From: Sutterella wadsworthensis 2_1_59BFAA
GTDB taxonomy: Bacteria; Pseudomonadota; Gammaproteobacteria; Burkholderiales; Burkholderiaceae_F
DNA length: 55,738 bases
Direction of reading: 5' to 3'
Assembly: GCF_000297775.1 (NCBI RefSeq)
Contig: NZ_JH815520.1
Coordinates: forward strand, 118,248 to 173,985
Positions 17,507 to 26,022 of this stretch are shown one piece after another. The translations under genes and the position numbers were made by a program. The notes beneath the pieces are model-generated. The model was not told the DNA's origin and did not search any database. It saw only the letters and a list, made by a program, of their open reading frames with translations. Each line of letters begins with the position of its first letter. Position 1 is the stretch's first letter.

Positions 17507-18793
17507 TCATCCATCGATTTTCGCGTCCCTGAGCGCCTTCATCCTCGAGAGCACGGTGCGGGCCGCAGCGCCCGCGTACCCGCATCCGCTTGCGGCGAAG
17601 GCCGCGAGGCACCAGATGGTGGAGCCCGCGCCGATCCAGTTGCCGAGGAGCCCGGCGAGGACGGGAAAGACCGACTTGCCGAGGTTGAGCGCCATGATGC
17701 GAAGGCCGATGGCTTCGCCGATGCGCTCGGGCGGCGAGAAGAGGTAGACGAGGGACATCATGTTGGGAAGTGACGCCCCGAGGCCGAGCCCGAGCACGAA
17801 GGCGGCGCCCATCATGGCGCCCTGGGTGGTGACGAGCGGCATGACGGCAAAGGCCGCCGTGGCGAGCAGGAGCGAGAGCACGATCATGTGCCACTCGAGC
17901 ACGACCTTGAGGAGGAACGGCGTCACGAAGCGCACGATGAACGTGGCCGCCGCGAAGCTCCCGAGCACCCAGCCGATTTCGGAGGGCGTAAGCCCCACGC
18001 CCGCGGCGTAGATCGGGATGAGCAGGTTGCCGACCTCCCAGGCGATCGAGATGATGACCGAGGCGACGAGCACGGCGCGCATCGGGCCGTCGCGCAGGAA
18101 GTCCGCGGCTGACCCCTTCGTGCGTCCCGCCTCCGCCCTGACGGCGCGGGGCCTTGCCTTCATGACGATCCCGAAGGCGGGCACGAAGAGGAGCACGGAG
18201 AGAATGAGGGGCGCAACCGCGCTCCAGACGTAGACGGCCGTGTAGGAGAGCCGCTCGATCACGTAGCCCGCGACGACGGGGGCCGCAAGGTTCGAGCTCG
18301 CGGTCGTGAGCGAGAGCGCCGTGAAGGCGAAGCGGCGGTTTTTCGGCGTCGTGACGTCGCCCGTGAGGCGCTGGATCACGACGTTCGTGAGCATGAAGGA
18401 CAGGCCCGTGAGGACGCAGGCGCCGAAAAGAGGCGCGATCCCGAGGTCGGATGCGGGAAGCAGGATGGCGCAGCCCGCAGCCGCCATGACGGAGAGCCGT
18501 GAGGCGAGCATCGGAGCGCGCGGACCCGAACGGTCGAGCCAGCGGCCCGCGGCGATCGCAAGGAACATGGGCCCGAACGAGATCGAGGCGAGCATGAGGC
18601 CCACCTCGAAGGACGAGGCCCCTGCATGAATGGCGTCAAGCGTCGCGGTAAAGCGCAGCGACGTGCACGCCGTGTGCATCAGAAGCGTGAAGAGAAGAAG
18701 TTTGAGGAGCGCTGCCATAGAATTGCCGCGAGGGAACATCCGCCTTAGGCGGGGGTTATTGACGTCTGCTTCAATCTTTCGCGTGTCTCTCAT
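17507..18793 (-). CDS. Major facilitator superfamily transporter
   Basis: The protein (428 residues from this start) has 12 predicted membrane helices and the MFS loop 2-3 motif in degenerate form (GRWLDRSGPRAPM). The substrate is unknown; the general pattern is that of drug or sugar efflux-like carriers. The start is uncertain: ATG 18793, 18739 or 18718 (MAALLKLLLF) are all possible, and the last places the first helix right at the N-terminus. The gene is divergent from nadE, with about 140 bases between them. Confidence 0.8.
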   Translation of the reverse strand: MRDTRKIEADVNNPRLRRMFPRGNSMAALLKLLLFTLLMHTACTSLRFTATLDAIHAGASSFEVGLMLASISFGPMFLAIAAGRWLDRSGPRAPMLASRLSVMAAAGCAILLPASDLGIAPLFGACVLTGLSFMLTNVVIQRLTGDVTTPKNRRFAFTALSLTTASSNLAAPVVAGYVIERLSYTAVYVWSAVAPLILSVLLFVPAFGIVMKARPRAVRAEAGRTKGSAADFLRDGPMRAVLVASVIISIAWEVGNLLIPIYAAGVGLTPSEIGWVLGSFAAATFIVRFVTPFLLKVVLEWHMIVLSLLLATAAFAVMPLVTTQGAMMGAAFVLGLGLGASLPNMMSLVYLFSPPERIGEAIGLRIMALNLGKSVFPVLAGLLGNWIGAGSTIWCLAAFAASGCGYAGAAARTVLSRMKALRDAKIDG

Positions 18794-18932
18794 ATTCTAC
18801 TCGGGAGGATCGCCTTTCCCGACCGGGGCGGGCTTGCAAATGAGAGTCACCCTCAGGCGGGTGAGCCGCTAAAATGACGGGAGGCAGGGCGGCGCGCGGT
18901 GCGCCGTCCGCAAAAGACGTGAAAGGTGACGA

Positions 18933-19715
18933 ATGCTCGCGAACCCTCGGCAGACGGCGGACGACCTTGCGGAATGGATCCGCAGGTATTTTGAAGAGAA
19001 CGGCCCGAAGTGCAGCGCCGTGGTGGGGCTCTCGGGCGGCAAGGACTCGACCGTGACGGCCGCGCTCTGCGTGAAGGCGCTCGGCGCCGGGCGCGTCGTG
19101 GGCGTGCTCATGCCTGACGGCGTGCAGGCCGACATCGAGGATGCGAGGGAGATTGCGCGCGTGCTCGGCATCAGGATCGTCGAGGTCAACATTCATGCGG
19201 CGGTCGAGGGCCTCAGGGGCGCGCTCGAGGCTTCGCCGGGACTGCTCGAGCTGTCGGGCACGGACGGCCTCACGCGGGACGCCGCGATCAACATGCCCGC
19301 CCGCATCCGCATGACGACGCTCTATGCCGTCGGCCAGATGCTCCCGCAGGGCGGGCGCGTCGCCAACACCTGCAATCTTTCCGAGGACTGGGTCGGCTAC
19401 TCGACGAAGTACGGCGACGCCGCGGGCGACTTCAGCCCGCTCTCGCACCTTCTCGTGCACGAGGTTCGCCAGATCGGCCATGCGCTCGGACTGCCCGGGT
19501 CGCTCGTCGACAAGACGCCCTCGGACGGCCTCTCGGGCTCGACCGACGAGGAGCGCCTCGGCTTCACCTATGCCGTGCTTGACCGCTACGTGCTCACGGG
19601 CGAGTGCCCCGATGAGGCAGTCAGGGCCCGCATCGACAGGCTCCACGCCCTGAACCTCCACAAGCTGCGCCTCATGCCGTCCTTCGAGCCGGCCGAAGAC
19701 GCCCGCCTCGCATGA
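18933..19715 (+). CDS. nadE: NH3-dependent NAD+ synthetase
   Basis: NadE converts nicotinate adenine dinucleotide to NAD+ with ATP and ammonia. The 260-residue protein shows the PP-loop SGGKDST (residues about 35-41), DGLTRDAAINMPARIRM, TCNLSEDWVGYSTKYGD and KTPSDGLSGSTDEE, all typical of the single-domain ammonia-dependent form. There is no glutaminase domain. Its last codons overlap the MATE gene start (ATGA), so the two are probably one transcript even though their functions are unrelated. Confidence 0.93.
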   Translation: MLANPRQTADDLAEWIRRYFEENGPKCSAVVGLSGGKDSTVTAALCVKALGAGRVVGVLMPDGVQADIEDAREIARVLGIRIVEVNIHAAVEGLRGALEASPGLLELSGTDGLTRDAAINMPARIRMTTLYAVGQMLPQGGRVANTCNLSEDWVGYSTKYGDAAGDFSPLSHLLVHEVRQIGHALGLPGSLVDKTPSDGLSGSTDEERLGFTYAVLDRYVLTGECPDEAVRARIDRLHALNLHKLRLMPSFEPAEDARLA

Positions 19716-21106
19716 CGGCGCCCGCGTCCGGCGACAAGGCCGCGAAAACCAGAGGCGAGCTCCTCACGGGGCCCGTCTTCCCGATGGTCGTCAAGTTCGG
19801 CGTGCCCACCATGGTGAGCATGCTCACGCCCGCCATCTACAACCTGACGGGGGCCTACTTCGTCTCGACCCTGGGTACGACGGCTGTCGCCGCGCTCGGC
19901 ATCGTCTTCTCGCTCCACATGATCCTCGCCGCCGTCGGCATCATGACGGGACAGGGCTGCGCGAGCCAGACCTCGCGCCTCCTCGGTGCGGGCGAATACG
20001 AGGCCGCGGGCTTCATCGCGGGCACGGGCATTCTCCTCTCCGTGCTGGGCGGCGTGGCTATCGGCGTGCTGGGCCTACTCTTTGACGAGCCGCTCCTCAG
20101 GGTCCTGGGCGCGACGCCCACGATCATGCCCGACGCCGTGCGCTACGCCGAGGTTCTTCTCATCGGCTCGCCCGTCGTGTGCGCGAGCTTCACCTTCAAC
20201 AACCTGCTCAGAAGCGAGGGCCTTGCCGTCGTCGGCATGCGCGCGCTGCTCGCGGGCGGCATCCTCAATCTTGCGCTCACGCCCGCCTTCATCCTCGGAC
20301 TGGGCTTCGGCATCGAGGGCGCGGCCTGGGCCGCCGTCCTCTCCCAGGCGGCGGGTCTGCTCATCCTCGTCAATCACTACCGCAGGAAGGCGGGGCTCCT
20401 CAGGATCATTCCGCCCACGCTCGAGCGCTTGCGCAGGCTCTCGCCCACGATTCTGCGAAACGGCATGCCGAGCCTTCTGAGAAACGCGCTCGCAGCCGTC
20501 GCGGCCTCGATCCTCAACCTCACCGCAGGCGGCTTCGGCGACGCGGCCGTGGCGGCGATGAGCATCGTGGGCCGCGTGCTCATGACGGTGAACGCCGTGA
20601 TGGTGGGCCTCGGCCAGGGCTACCAGCCCGTGGCGGGCTTCAACTGGGGCGCGGGCAACTACGCGCGCGTCAAGAAGGCGCTCGTCTCGACCATCGTCGC
20701 GGGCACCGCCTTCACGACGGCGGCTGCGATTCCGGGCTTCATCTTTTCGGAGAGCATCGTCTCGGTGTTCGCGGGCGGAGACCCCGAGGTGATGGAGACG
20801 GGCACGACGGCCATGCGCTGGGCGTTCGCGGGCTTCCCCTTCATCGCCGTCTCGATGATCGCCAACATGACCTATCAGGTCCTCGGCCGCCCCAAGGCCG
20901 CGTCCTTCCTCTCGAGCCTCAGGCAGGGCTGGTGCTTCCTGCCGCTCATCCTCACGCTCCCGGGATGGTTCGGCCTCACGGGCCTGTGCGCCTCCCAGCC
21001 TCTTGCTGAGGTGCTTGCAACCCTCGTGAGTCTCAGGTGGATTCGAGCCATCGTGCTCGAGGCCGACGACCTCACGGCGAAGAAGAACGCCTCGCGCAAG
21101 GTCTGA
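19712..21106 (+). CDS. MATE-family efflux transporter
   Basis: The 464-residue inner-membrane protein has about 12 hydrophobic helices in two homologous halves (MVVKFGVPTMVSMLTPAIYN in the first, LRNGMPSLLRNALAAVAASI in the second), as in Na+- or H+-coupled MATE pumps. The late segment GLGQGYQPVAGFNWGAGNYARV is the common MATE signature. The substrate cannot be predicted. The start overlaps the nadE stop by four bases. Confidence 0.9.
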   Translation: MTAPASGDKAAKTRGELLTGPVFPMVVKFGVPTMVSMLTPAIYNLTGAYFVSTLGTTAVAALGIVFSLHMILAAVGIMTGQGCASQTSRLLGAGEYEAAGFIAGTGILLSVLGGVAIGVLGLLFDEPLLRVLGATPTIMPDAVRYAEVLLIGSPVVCASFTFNNLLRSEGLAVVGMRALLAGGILNLALTPAFILGLGFGIEGAAWAAVLSQAAGLLILVNHYRRKAGLLRIIPPTLERLRRLSPTILRNGMPSLLRNALAAVAASILNLTAGGFGDAAVAAMSIVGRVLMTVNAVMVGLGQGYQPVAGFNWGAGNYARVKKALVSTIVAGTAFTTAAAIPGFIFSESIVSVFAGGDPEVMETGTTAMRWAFAGFPFIAVSMIANMTYQVLGRPKAASFLSSLRQGWCFLPLILTLPGWFGLTGLCASQPLAEVLATLVSLRWIRAIVLEADDLTAKKNASRKV

Positions 21107-21144
21107 AAACCTCGCAGAACGTCGCGCGGCCTCTCCTCCATAGT

Positions 21145-21164
21145 GCGTAGTGGATTCGCTACGC
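21145..21164 (+). promoter_or_regulatory. Inverted repeat in front of the hydrogenase maturation operon
   Basis: GCGTAG (21145-21150) and CTACGC (21159-21164) form a 6-base inverted repeat 67 bases before the hyaD start. A TATATT-like -10 sequence follows near 21194. It may be an operator or the end of the MATE transcript; the sequence does not decide this. Confidence 0.3.
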
Positions 21165-21230
21165 CTGACTGATGCCGACCGAGGCGTGCTGGTCTATATT
21201 AAAGGGCAGGACAATCAACGGGGGGCATTC

Positions 21231-21899
21231 ATGGCGCTTGACGTACTAGACGACCGATGCGAAGTGCTCGTGCTCGGCATCGGCAACATCCTCTGGGCCG
21301 ACGAGGGGTTCGGGCCTCGCTGCGTCGAACACTTTCACAGGCTCTATGAGGACAGGCCTGAGGTGCGCGTCGAGGACGGCGGCACGCTGGGCTTTTATCT
21401 GATGAACCTCATCACGTCCGCGCGCCGCATCCTCGTCTTCGACTGCTGCGACTTCCACGAGGAGCCCGGCACGATGATGGTGCTGCGCGACGACGACGTC
21501 GAGCCATGGCTCACCACCAAGATCTCCCCGCATCAGACGGGATTCTCCGAACTGCTCGCCACTGCGGCCCTGATGGGCCGCGCCCCCGAGAGCCTGGTCG
21601 TCGTGGGTGTTCAGCCCGAAAGGCTCGACGACTACGGCGGAAGCCTTTCCGACACGCTCAGGAACCTGCTTGACGAGGCGGTCGAGCTCGGTCGTGCCGA
21701 AGTGGCGCGCTGGGGCTTTGATCTTGCCCGCCGTCCCGAAGGGGCCGAAGTCGCGCCGCTCATGGCCGCCTGCGTGGAGGAGGCGCCCTATGAGGAAGGC
21801 CGTCCCTGCGAGGCCGAGGCCTGCCGTATCGGCGACGAGCGCTTCCTCGTGAGGCCCGCGGGCGTACACGTCGAGGATCCGTCCTTCGAGAGAAAATGA
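21231..21899 (+). CDS. hyaD: [NiFe]-hydrogenase maturation endopeptidase
   Basis: HyaD/HupD/HoxM peptidases cut the C-terminus of the large hydrogenase subunit after nickel insertion. The 222-residue protein has the nickel-probing residues of the family: E in GNILWADEG, D in VFDCCDF and H in SPHQTGFSEL. ATG 21231 is preferred to a longer frame from 21150 because GGGGGG precedes it and family similarity starts right there. The C-terminal 50 residues are an acidic extension beyond the usual length of about 165-200. First gene of the operon hyaD-hypC-hyaE-hyaF-rubredoxin. Confidence 0.92.
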   Translation: MALDVLDDRCEVLVLGIGNILWADEGFGPRCVEHFHRLYEDRPEVRVEDGGTLGFYLMNLITSARRILVFDCCDFHEEPGTMMVLRDDDVEPWLTTKISPHQTGFSELLATAALMGRAPESLVVVGVQPERLDDYGGSLSDTLRNLLDEAVELGRAEVARWGFDLARRPEGAEVAPLMAACVEEAPYEEGRPCEAEACRIGDERFLVRPAGVHVEDPSFERK

Positions 21900-21938
21900 G
21901 GCCTCCCGCAGGAGGCCCGCATAAAAAGGAGGCATGGC

Positions 21939-22265
21939 ATGTGCATTGCCGTTCCCATGCGGATCGTTGAGGCCGAGGGCCTCTCGGCCGTTGCAAGGCG
22001 CGAGGGCGCGCCCGACCTGAAGGTCGACACGTCGCTAGTGGGCGAACTCGCGCCGGGCGACTGGGTGCTCGTCTTTCGCGAGAGCGTCATCCGCACCGTG
22101 AGCGAAGAGGAGGCCGAAAGGATCGGCCGAGCGCTCGCGTGCGTCTCCGCCGTGATGGCGGGCGACGAATCGGCGGCGGCCGAGGCCGCCGGCTTTGAGG
22201 ACTTGACGGGCGAGCCTCGGCTCCCGCCGCATCTGCAGGCGCTCGTCGGAAAGAAAGGAGCCTGA
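21939..22265 (+). CDS. hypC: Hydrogenase maturation chaperone HypC/HupF
   Basis: HypC-type chaperones carry the Fe(CN)2CO group with HypD and hold the large-subunit precursor. The protein starts MCIAVPMRIVEAEG with the essential Cys2 and PM motif, followed by the OB-fold part (DTSLVGELAPGDWVLV). At 108 residues it is longer than core HypC because of a helical acidic tail, as in HupF/HybG paralogues dedicated to one hydrogenase. AAAGGAGG precedes the ATG. No other hyp genes (A, B, D, E, F) are in the window. Confidence 0.92.
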   Translation: MCIAVPMRIVEAEGLSAVARREGAPDLKVDTSLVGELAPGDWVLVFRESVIRTVSEEEAERIGRALACVSAVMAGDESAAAEAAGFEDLTGEPRLPPHLQALVGKKGA

Positions 22266-22268
22266 TCC

Positions 22269-22727
22269 ATGGCAAAACCCAAGCCGCCCGTCGAGGCCGT
22301 CGTCGACACGGCCGTTCATCCGCTCTTTGCGCGCCTGCGCGAAGAGGCGGGCTTTGCGGAATTCTCGGGCGCCACGCTCGAGACGATGCTCGAGGCGCCC
22401 GGCCTCAAGATGGTCCTCTTTGCGGAGGATCCGAACCTGAGGCGCGAGACGCTCGACATCGCCGTGATCGGCCCCGAGCTCAGGAAGGCGCTCGGCGCCG
22501 CCGTCGCCTCGGGCTGGTACACGGCCGTCTCCGAGGGCAGGGCCCTCGGCGCACGCTACGGCATCCGCAAGTTTCCCGCCGTCGCGCTCTTCAGGGGCGC
22601 GGAGTACCTCGGCGCCGCCGAGGGACTGATGGGCTGGGACGAATACATACAGGCGCTCGTCGAGATCGGGTCCCGTGAGAAGGGCCCTTCGCGCACGATT
22701 GCGATCCTGCAGAAAACGGAAGATTGA
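22269..22727 (+). CDS. hyaE: HyaE/HupG/HoxO-type hydrogenase assembly protein
   Basis: HyaE/HoxO proteins have a thioredoxin-like fold without the CXXC and act as Tat proofreading chaperones of the small hydrogenase subunit. This 152-residue protein fits: MVLFAEDPNLRRETLDIAVIGPEL, GARYGIRKFPAVALFRGAEYLGA (thioredoxin-like cis-Pro segment) and no redox-active cysteines. It lies 3 bases after hypC and 15 bases before hyaF. Its presence implies an uptake-type, Tat-exported hydrogenase elsewhere in the genome. Confidence 0.88.
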   Translation: MAKPKPPVEAVVDTAVHPLFARLREEAGFAEFSGATLETMLEAPGLKMVLFAEDPNLRRETLDIAVIGPELRKALGAAVASGWYTAVSEGRALGARYGIRKFPAVALFRGAEYLGAAEGLMGWDEYIQALVEIGSREKGPSRTIAILQKTED

Positions 22728-22742
22728 GTTAGGAGATCCCCC

Positions 22743-23585
22743 ATGTCCAGTCTGACTTTGGACGGCGCCGGCCGCTGGGCCGAGGTGCCGCAGCTCCCGC
22801 CCGAGGTAGAGCGCGCAGCCGCGCGGGCGCTCGTTGACTTTCTGCGCGAGGTCGAGAAGGCCGTGCTCGAGGCGAAGGCCGCCGGGCCCGAAGTCCTCGA
22901 GGAGCTTCACCGCGTCTGGGACTTCAGGAGCTTCGACCGCGCCTGGCTGCCCTTCATCCTGCCGATGCTCGGCAGCGGTGAGGTGCGCATCACGCTCCAC
23001 GACGGGCTCGCCCGCATGGAGGAAACGGGCATTCCCGCCCTCTGGCGCCTGCAGATGGGCGGCCACGACTCCTTCATTCTCGGACGCATCCCGCGCTGCG
23101 TGTGGCTTGCCGCCCGGAGCGGCGAAGAGACGGTCGGCACTATCGTCAACAATGGCTCTGACGTCTTCGCGGCTCCCGCGATTCTGGAGGAGCTGCGCGC
23201 CGCACAGCAGAAGATCGACTGGTCGAGGCTCCCCGAGAGCCCCGCCCACATGGTCGAACTCACCAAGCAGCCGCTCTCGCCGGGCGACTCCCGCGCGATT
23301 CTCTCCACGCTCGGCACGGGCGACATCCGGGCCGAGATCACGGGCTTTGCGAAAAGCACGATCAACCGCACGGGCGTGCGCGGCATCTGGCACACGAAGA
23401 TGCTCAACAATGCGGGCAAGCCGCTCCTTGACGCCTACGTCTGCGCGGTGATCCCGCCCGAGGTGGCCTCGCCCTGCGAGGCCTTCGACGACACCGTCGA
23501 GCGCTGCCGCGAGATGGTCGACTGGGTCGAAAAGGACCTCGAGCGCGGCGCCATCGGCGGAGAACCCGTGGAGGAGGCCCGATGA
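22743..23585 (+). CDS. hyaF: HyaF/HupH/HoxQ-type hydrogenase assembly protein
   Basis: The 280-residue protein matches the HupH/HyaF family: an N-terminal part with [24 protein letters not shown] and a C-terminal domain with [18 protein letters not shown] and [30 protein letters not shown]. It helps assemble the iron-sulfur small subunit of membrane-bound uptake hydrogenases, often for function under oxygen. GGAG precedes the ATG and the stop overlaps the rubredoxin gene start (ATGA). Confidence 0.9.
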   Translation: MSSLTLDGAGRWAEVPQLPPEVERAAARALVDFLREVEKAVLEAKAAGPEVLEELHRVWDFRSFDRAWLPFILPMLGSGEVRITLHDGLARMEETGIPALWRLQMGGHDSFILGRIPRCVWLAARSGEETVGTIVNNGSDVFAAPAILEELRAAQQKIDWSRLPESPAHMVELTKQPLSPGDSRAILSTLGTGDIRAEITGFAKSTINRTGVRGIWHTKMLNNAGKPLLDAYVCAVIPPEVASPCEAFDDTVERCREMVDWVEKDLERGAIGGEPVEEAR

Positions 23586-23851
23586 ACGACAATGAAGTGA
23601 GCGACGACGTCCTTCCGACGAGCCTTTCAGGCTCGGACGTGAGCGACGGTCTCGACCGCCTGATGCGCGCACGCATCACGCCGGAGATGCACATGCAGTG
23701 CAAGGTGTGTTGGTTCGTCTACGATCCCGAAGAGGGGCTTCCCGAATTCGGCATCGAGCCGGGCACTCCCTTCAACGATCTCCCCGAGGACTGGACCTGC
23801 CCCGAGTGCGGCCATCCCAAGGCGAGCTTCATTCCGGCAGAAGGCTTCTGA
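23582..23851 (+). CDS. hoxR: Rubredoxin of the hydrogenase operon (HupI/HoxR type)
   Basis: The 89-residue protein has an N-terminal extension of about 38 residues without similarity, then a rubredoxin domain with two iron-binding pairs: CKVCW near residue 40 and CPECGHP near 76. HoxR/HupI rubredoxins are co-transcribed with uptake hydrogenase genes and protect or assist assembly of the iron-sulfur subunit under oxygen. It is translationally coupled to hyaF and is the last gene before a strong terminator. Confidence 0.92.
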   Translation: MNDNEVSDDVLPTSLSGSDVSDGLDRLMRARITPEMHMQCKVCWFVYDPEEGLPEFGIEPGTPFNDLPEDWTCPECGHPKASFIPAEGF

Positions 23852-23886
23852 CGGGCGCTGCAGGGAAGAGGCGCATCATCAAGACT

Positions 23887-23919
23887 CATCGGGCGTCGCT
23901 GACAAGGCGGCGCCCGATG
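23887..23919 (+). terminator. Terminator of the hydrogenase maturation operon
   Basis: CATCGGGCGTCGC (23887-23899) pairs with GCGGCGCCCGATG (23907-23919), a 13-pair stem with one G-T pair and a 7-base loop, followed by CATTTT. It begins 36 bases after the rubredoxin stop. Confidence 0.7.
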
Positions 23920-24004
23920 CATTTTCTGCGTTGTCGCGAGCTCCCGTTCCGCCTGATAAGATAACGAAACAGGCGTGGAAAACCACGCAGATTTCATTTT
24001 TTTT

Positions 24005-24901
24005 ATGCCAGTCGACCGTTCCAACCTCACGGGCGTCGCGCTAGTCCTCCTCGCAGGCATTCTGTGGGGCGCGATGGGCACGTCCGTGCAGTATCTCTTT
24101 TCCTCGGGCGCCTTCGAGACGCCGCTCGAGCTCGTAACGCTGCGCCAGCTCTGCGCAGGCTCGCTCTTCGTGCTCGTCATGAGCCTCGTGCGCCCGCGGG
24201 CGATCTGGAGGCTCTGGACCGACCGCCGGATGGTGATCGACGCCGCCGTGAGCGGCGCGCTCCTCTTCGGCGCGCACAATGCGTTCTTCGAGTCCATCTA
24301 CTATTCGAACGCAGGCACGGGCGCGATCCTGCTCGTGACCGTTTCGCTCTGGTGCGGACTCTGGAGCGCGATCGTGAACCGAAGGCCCGTGCCGCGGCTT
24401 GAGATCGCGTGCTTCCTGCTCGCTGCCGCAGGCGTCTCCCTCATCGTGACCGACGGCGACTTCTCCGGGCTTGTCTTCTCGCCGATGGCGATCGTCTGGG
24501 GACTCGTTTCGTCCTTCATGGCCGCCGCCTACAACATCCAGTCCAAGCGCCTCGTCGCCCGCGCGGGCGTTGTGCCCGCGCTTGCGTGGGGTCTGGTCTT
24601 CGGCGGCGTCTGGGCGTCCGTCTTCTGCAATCCGCTCTCGATTTCGGCCGAATGGACCGCGGCGTCCGCAGGCGCCTTCGCCTTTCTCGTTCTATTCGGC
24701 ACGATGTTTGCCTTCTGGAGCTTTCTCGCGGGCCTGAGGCACGTCTCGCCCGTGGTGGCGGGGCTGCTCAACAGCGCCGAGCCGCTTGCGGGCTATTTCT
24801 TCTCGATGCTCTTTCTGGGCGACGTGCTCGGCTTCTGGCAGACCGCGGGCATCGCGCTTGTCATCGCCAACGTGGCGCTCCTGGCCTTCAGGAAGAATTG
24901 A
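24005..24901 (+). CDS. EamA/DMT-family transporter
   Basis: The protein (298 residues from this ATG) has ten predicted membrane helices in two EamA repeats (GILWGAMGTSVQYLF in the first, AIVWGLVSSFMAAAYNIQSKRL in the second). These carriers export or import small metabolites; the substrate is not predictable. A GTG start at 23975 would add ten residues. Neither start has a clear ribosome site. A small hairpin (GCGTGG-AAAA-CCACGC, 23974-23989) followed by a T-rich stretch lies across the alternative start, which argues for the ATG. Confidence 0.82.
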   Translation: MPVDRSNLTGVALVLLAGILWGAMGTSVQYLFSSGAFETPLELVTLRQLCAGSLFVLVMSLVRPRAIWRLWTDRRMVIDAAVSGALLFGAHNAFFESIYYSNAGTGAILLVTVSLWCGLWSAIVNRRPVPRLEIACFLLAAAGVSLIVTDGDFSGLVFSPMAIVWGLVSSFMAAAYNIQSKRLVARAGVVPALAWGLVFGGVWASVFCNPLSISAEWTAASAGAFAFLVLFGTMFAFWSFLAGLRHVSPVVAGLLNSAEPLAGYFFSMLFLGDVLGFWQTAGIALVIANVALLAFRKN

Positions 24902-25020
24902 GCGAATGCTTTGTCAACTCAACTTCATGAGATGGGCCGCCATCGTCATGCGCACCGGATGGGAAAAGGCCTGCAGGCTCCTATAATATGGCGCGTACGA
25001 AACACTCTGAGGAAAATCCC

Positions 25021-25506
25021 ATGCTGACCGTCCGCCCCGCCGCGATGAGCGACCTTGACGCCATGACCGACATCGAAGCGCAGTCCTTCCCGCCCGAGGA
25101 GAAGGCCACGCGCGAGAGCTTCGAGGCTCGCATGAAGGTCTTTCCCGAGTGCTTCATGCTTCTGTGCGAGGACGGCCGTCCCGTTGGTCTCATCGACGGC
25201 ATGGTGACGAACGACGCGACGATCTCCGATCCGATGTTCGAGAACGCCTCCCTGCACGACCCGAAGGGCGCCTGGCAGTCGATTTTCGGCTTCTGCGTGC
25301 TTCCTGAAATGCGCGGCAGGGGCGCCGCGCCCCTGCTGATGCGCGCCTTCATCGAGAAGGCGAGGGCCGAGGGCCGCCGCGGCCTCATCCTCACCTGCAA
25401 GGAAAGGCTCATCCATTATTACGAACAGTTCGGCTTCGTCAACATGGGCGTCTCCGCTTCCGAACACGGCGGCGCCGTCTGGTACGACATGACGCTCGAA
25501 TTCTGA
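25021..25506 (+). CDS. GNAT-family N-acetyltransferase
   Basis: The 161-residue protein starts MLTVRPAAMSDLDAM behind GAGGAAAATCCC. It has the acetyl-CoA binding loop FGFCVLPEMRGRGAAPLLM (V/I-x-x-x-x-R/Q-G-x-G/A, about residues 90-108) and ends with LTCKERLIHYYEQFGFVNMG and SEHGGAVWYDM. This C-terminal pattern resembles the arylalkylamine (serotonin-like) acetyltransferase group within GNAT. The acceptor is unknown. A palindrome CTGTCT-GA-AGACAG (25531-25544) lies just behind the gene. Confidence 0.85.
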   Translation: MLTVRPAAMSDLDAMTDIEAQSFPPEEKATRESFEARMKVFPECFMLLCEDGRPVGLIDGMVTNDATISDPMFENASLHDPKGAWQSIFGFCVLPEMRGRGAAPLLMRAFIEKARAEGRRGLILTCKERLIHYYEQFGFVNMGVSASEHGGAVWYDMTLEF

Positions 25507-25648
25507 CGGCCTCCTGCTGGTCAATAACCCCTGTCTGAAGACAGAGGTTCCCGCGCCGAATTTCTATGCATCCTGAGCCCGCGGCGCACCTTCGGACGTG
25601 ATGAGTGCAAATGAGGGTTTTTGAGGGGGAGTTCGAGCCAAAAGACGC
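25507..25648 (+). other. Spacer in front of the first small RNA gene
   Basis: No coding frame is supported. Besides the hairpin CTGTCT-GA-AGACAG (25531-25544) behind the GNAT gene it contains ATGAGTGCAAATGAGGGT (25601-25618). A similar motif, ATGAGTGCGAATGCGGGT, lies at 27479-27496, at a comparable distance upstream of the second small RNA promoter. It could be a regulator site shared by both RNA genes. Confidence 0.4.
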
Positions 25649-25677
25649 TTGACGAAAGCTTCGTGCGGGCGTACCAT
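25649..25677 (+). promoter_or_regulatory. Sigma-70 promoter of small RNA copy A
   Basis: TTGACG (25649-25654), a 17-base spacer and TACCAT (25672-25677). Copy B has the same hexamers with the same spacing while the spacer sequence differs, which supports function. The RNA would start around 25684. Confidence 0.7.
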
Positions 25678-25683
25678 AGTATC

Positions 25684-25787
25684 AACCGCAGGACACTAGG
25701 TCCCGGTTTTCAAGAGTCCGGCTCCCCATCGCCGGCATCCCGGAAGGTACCGTAAGACCTTCCCACGATAGAGCCCCGTCGGCATTG
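25684..25787 (+). ncRNA. Predicted small RNA, copy A, split by an IS3 element
   Basis: This is the 5' part of an RNA of about 120 bases; the 3' rest is at 27432-27450 behind the IS. Visible elements are the hairpins GGAC-ACTAG-GTCC and GGAAGG-(10 bases)-CCTTCC, and a terminator stem GAGCCCCG (25771-25778) whose partner CGGGGCTC now lies at 27435-27442. Copy B (27573-27694) keeps these stems while the loop sequences differ, which is what a structured RNA would show. I do not recognise the family. The IS inserted in the terminator loop with a TTG duplication, so transcription of copy A now runs into the IS. Confidence 0.6.
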
Positions 25788-25865
25788 TGATCTGGACCCC
25801 GAAACTTGGACTACAAAATAAACTCCAAGTTGAGTGCGGCCGATTTTAACGCTCGCCGCTTGGCA

Positions 25866-25891
25866 TAGCCGGGACAAGCAAGTCCCGGCTA
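25866..25891. repeat. Palindrome in the non-coding tail of the IS3 element
   Basis: TAGCCGGGAC (25866-25875) and GTCCCGGCTA (25882-25891) are a perfect 10-base inverted repeat with a 6-base loop; GGC/GCC pairs extend it past one mismatch. It may act as a transcription barrier that isolates the IS from outside reading. Confidence 0.5.
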
Positions 25892-25918
25892 CGCCGATAG
25901 CGTATTTTATCTGGGGCG

Positions 25919-25988
25919 CGTCAAGGGACGACCGAACAACTTAGATCCTCCCAAAGGGCCCCTCCAACTTCTTCGGTCAACCCTTGAC
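25919..25988. repeat. Long imperfect inverted repeat in the IS3 tail
   Basis: GTCAAGGGACGACCGAACAA near 25920 matches, on the other strand, the segment containing TTCGGTCAACCCTTGAC near 25972-25988 with a few mismatches. The arms are about 25 bases. It lies directly behind the orfB stop side of the element. It could be a terminator-like structure or a relic of a smaller nested element. Confidence 0.4.
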
Positions 25989-26022
25989 CCGACTCATCGC
26001 TCTCAGACCGCTGAGAACGCTC

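Noticed and set aside
22035-23672. 545-codon frame opposite hypC-hyaE-hyaF
   Set aside because: Antisense to four recognised, tightly packed genes; product lacks any domain.
25021-25506. GNAT protein as the missing toxin of the DUF1778 antitoxin
   Set aside because: It lies more than 6 kb away, has its own ribosome site and stop hairpin, and its C-terminal motifs belong to the arylalkylamine acetyltransferase-like group, not to TacT toxins.
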